DNA from: Polynucleobacter sp. MWH-UH23A
Lineage (GTDB): Bacteria; Pseudomonadota; Gammaproteobacteria; Burkholderiales; Burkholderiaceae
Assembly: GCF_040409805.1 (NCBI RefSeq)
Contig: NZ_CP099572.1
Span: forward strand, 558,001 to 622,000
Direction of reading: 5' to 3'
DNA length: 64,000 nt
In this document: piece by piece, positions 62,637-64,000 of the stretch
Layout of the letters: the number at the start of each line of letters is the position of its first letter
How positions within the stretch are numbered: the stretch's first letter is position 1
Made by a program: the position numbers and the translations under genes
The notes under the pieces: model-generated
The model's database searches: none
What the model saw: only the letters and a program-made list of their open reading frames with translations
What the model was told of the DNA's origin: nothing

Positions 62637-63938
62637 ATGTACGTATCAGTAAGACTTAAATTCGCAATCGCCTTGATTTTTTCATTGAGCTGGATGGGGT
62701 TGTCAATTTGGTTCTCTCTGCCCTGGTACTCCGATCTAGCGGATCAAATAGGTGGGATATATGCGTATTTTCTGATTACGATGATCGCAATTGTTCCAGG
62801 CTTTATGAATGCTTTTGTTTTTATTTCTTTACTTCTGGATAAGCGTCCGCCAGTAATTGCTGATCAGCGGTATATACCGGTAACAATATTAATAGCTGCT
62901 TATAACGAAGTTAATTCGATTGAAGATACTCTGGCGAGCTTAATGAAACAAGAATACCCAGAGAAGATAAAAATCATCGTAATAAGTGATGGCTCAATAG
63001 ATGGGACAGTTGATAAAGTTCGCAGTATTGCTGCAAATAACTCAAATATTGAATTAATTTATTTACAGCATAATGGAGGAAAGGCTTCTGCACTTAATCA
63101 CGGCCTGAGTCATGCAACTACAGATATAGTTATTACGATTGATGCTGACGGTTATGTATTCAAAGATGGAATTCGCAACCTAGTTGGGCGATATTTGTCC
63201 GATCCCTCTGATACAAAAGCAGTAGCCGGTGAAATACTGATACGAAATTCACGTGAAAATTGGATCACAAAGGCGCAAGAATGGGATTATTTCTTAGGCA
63301 TTGCTAGCGTTAAAAGAATTCAATCTTTATTTCAAGGCACATTGGTCGCGCAGGGGGCTTTTTCTCTCTATGACAGAAAAGTCTTATTAGAGCTTGGTGG
63401 TTGGCCGGAGATGGTTGGCGAAGACATTGTATTAACCTGGAAGATGCTTAATCGTGGTTATCGGATTGGTCACGCCGAGGATGCACTTGTATTTACGGAT
63501 TGCCCTAACACCCTTAAGAAGTTTGTTAAACAGCGACAGCGTTGGTCCAGAGGGTTGATTGAGGCATTTAAGGAAAATCCGTTATTGTTGTTTAGGCTTC
63601 GATTAACCACCTTATATGTTTGGTGGAATACGATGTTCCCATTGATGGATATTGCCTATACCTTTGGATTTATTCCAGGGCTGATTTTGGCGTGTTTTGG
63701 AATTTATTGGATAGTTGGTCCCATGACCTTGTTCTTGCTGCCAATGGCTGCATCATTAAATTGGCTCATGTACATCAGAGGCAAAAAGATGTTTGAGAGT
63801 GAGCATCTTCATATTCGAACCAATTGGTTTGGATTTATATTTTATGTATTTGCTTACGGCTTAATACTTCAGCCTGCATGTGTGTATGGATACTTCTCTG
63901 AATTTTTTAATCTTAAAAAATCATGGGGCACGAAATGA
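62637..63938 (+). CDS. Processive family-2 glycosyltransferase (poly-GlcNAc/cellulose-synthase-like)
   Basis: 433 residues. Two N-terminal helices, then a GT-A domain: VTILIAAYNEVNSIEDTLAS, VISDGSIDGT (Asp), ITIDADGYV (DxD), GEDIVLTWKML (catalytic Asp) and QRQRWSRG (QxxRW), the motif set of processive inverting synthases such as PgaC/IcaA. C-terminal helices form the export channel. Likely makes an extracellular polysaccharide. The stop overlaps the next start (ATGA). Confidence 0.92.
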   Translation: MYVSVRLKFAIALIFSLSWMGLSIWFSLPWYSDLADQIGGIYAYFLITMIAIVPGFMNAFVFISLLLDKRPPVIADQRYIPVTILIAAYNEVNSIEDTLASLMKQEYPEKIKIIVISDGSIDGTVDKVRSIAANNSNIELIYLQHNGGKASALNHGLSHATTDIVITIDADGYVFKDGIRNLVGRYLSDPSDTKAVAGEILIRNSRENWITKAQEWDYFLGIASVKRIQSLFQGTLVAQGAFSLYDRKVLLELGGWPEMVGEDIVLTWKMLNRGYRIGHAEDALVFTDCPNTLKKFVKQRQRWSRGLIEAFKENPLLLFRLRLTTLYVWWNTMFPLMDIAYTFGFIPGLILACFGIYWIVGPMTLFLLPMAASLNWLMYIRGKKMFESEHLHIRTNWFGFIFYVFAYGLILQPACVYGYFSEFFNLKKSWGTK

Positions 63939-64000
63939 GCCGCGTCCTGAAAAGTTTTACATATTTTTTCCTTAGCTTGGCAAGTGGATCTGTCCTAGCA
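63935..64000 (+). CDS. Start of an exported protein, cut by the window edge
   Basis: First 22 codons read MSRVLKSFTYFFLSLASGSV and LA, a Sec signal peptide. Starts inside the glycosyltransferase stop codon, so translationally coupled; probably an outer-membrane or periplasmic partner of polysaccharide export. The product cannot be named from this fragment. Confidence 0.7.
   Translation, partial: MSRVLKSFTYFFLSLASGSVLA

Overview
The window looks like a freshwater betaproteobacterium of the Burkholderiaceae, most likely Polynucleobacter or a close relative. That is an inference from low-to-moderate GC, two Bug/TctC-type tripartite-tricarboxylate binding proteins, a Burkholderiales-style sulfate assimilation block, a Cys-type intracellular PHB depolymerase, and the DUF2244, DUF4331 and DUF202 families. 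No rRNA gene or intact tRNA gene is present.

Layout. 1-16 kb: the end of a metal-type RND efflux pump with a P-II-like partner, single metabolic genes (two Bug receptors, L-2-haloacid dehalogenase, Tag glycosylase, patatin, M20 peptidase, ene-reductase), and a DNA-repair operon (Rrf2 regulator, DEDDh/GIY-YIG nuclease fusion, cryptochrome-DASH). 16.5-24.7 kb: sulfate uptake and activation, all on the minus strand (sbp; cysT-cysW-cysA-cysB-like; cysH-cysD-cysN). CysH carries the Cys-Cys/CxxC motif of an APS reductase, consistent with the absence of an APS kinase.

25.2-38.5 kb is bracketed by a perfect 162-bp direct repeat. Each copy contains the 3' half of a tRNA-Lys(UUU) gene. Inside are a P-II gene behind an NtrC-like palindrome, the transglutaminase / circularly permuted ATP-grasp / alpha-E operon, a GST-cupin-phaZ-scpB operon ending in a BLUF photoreceptor gene broken by one in-frame TGA, and a zeta-toxin cassette lying between two tRNA-Lys scars.

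38.5-62.2 kb opens with another tRNA-Lys scar and a tyrosine recombinase and ends at a further scar. It first holds a decayed tRNA-Met, an MFS transporter and stress and small membrane genes, a yybP-ykoY manganese riboswitch with a GDT1-family exporter, and a small copper-handling cluster. It then holds a 13.4-kb accessory block (48.6-62.1 kb) bracketed by compound palindromes, one pair being exact 23-bp inverted copies. That block encodes a di-heme cytochrome, a DUF4331-SRPBCC fusion, two paralogous lipoproteins, a membrane-anchored TAXI protein without a permease, a beta-helix-like protein, DUF202 and DUF4239 membrane proteins and a Tat-exported TPR protein. I recognise no described system in it. 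The window ends in a polysaccharide synthase (GT2) coupled to a truncated secreted protein.

The main theme is repeated site-specific integration at one tRNA-Lys gene. Six partial tRNA 3' ends and at least two detached attachment-arm fragments all point the same way, so the intact tRNA gene should lie beyond the right edge of the window.
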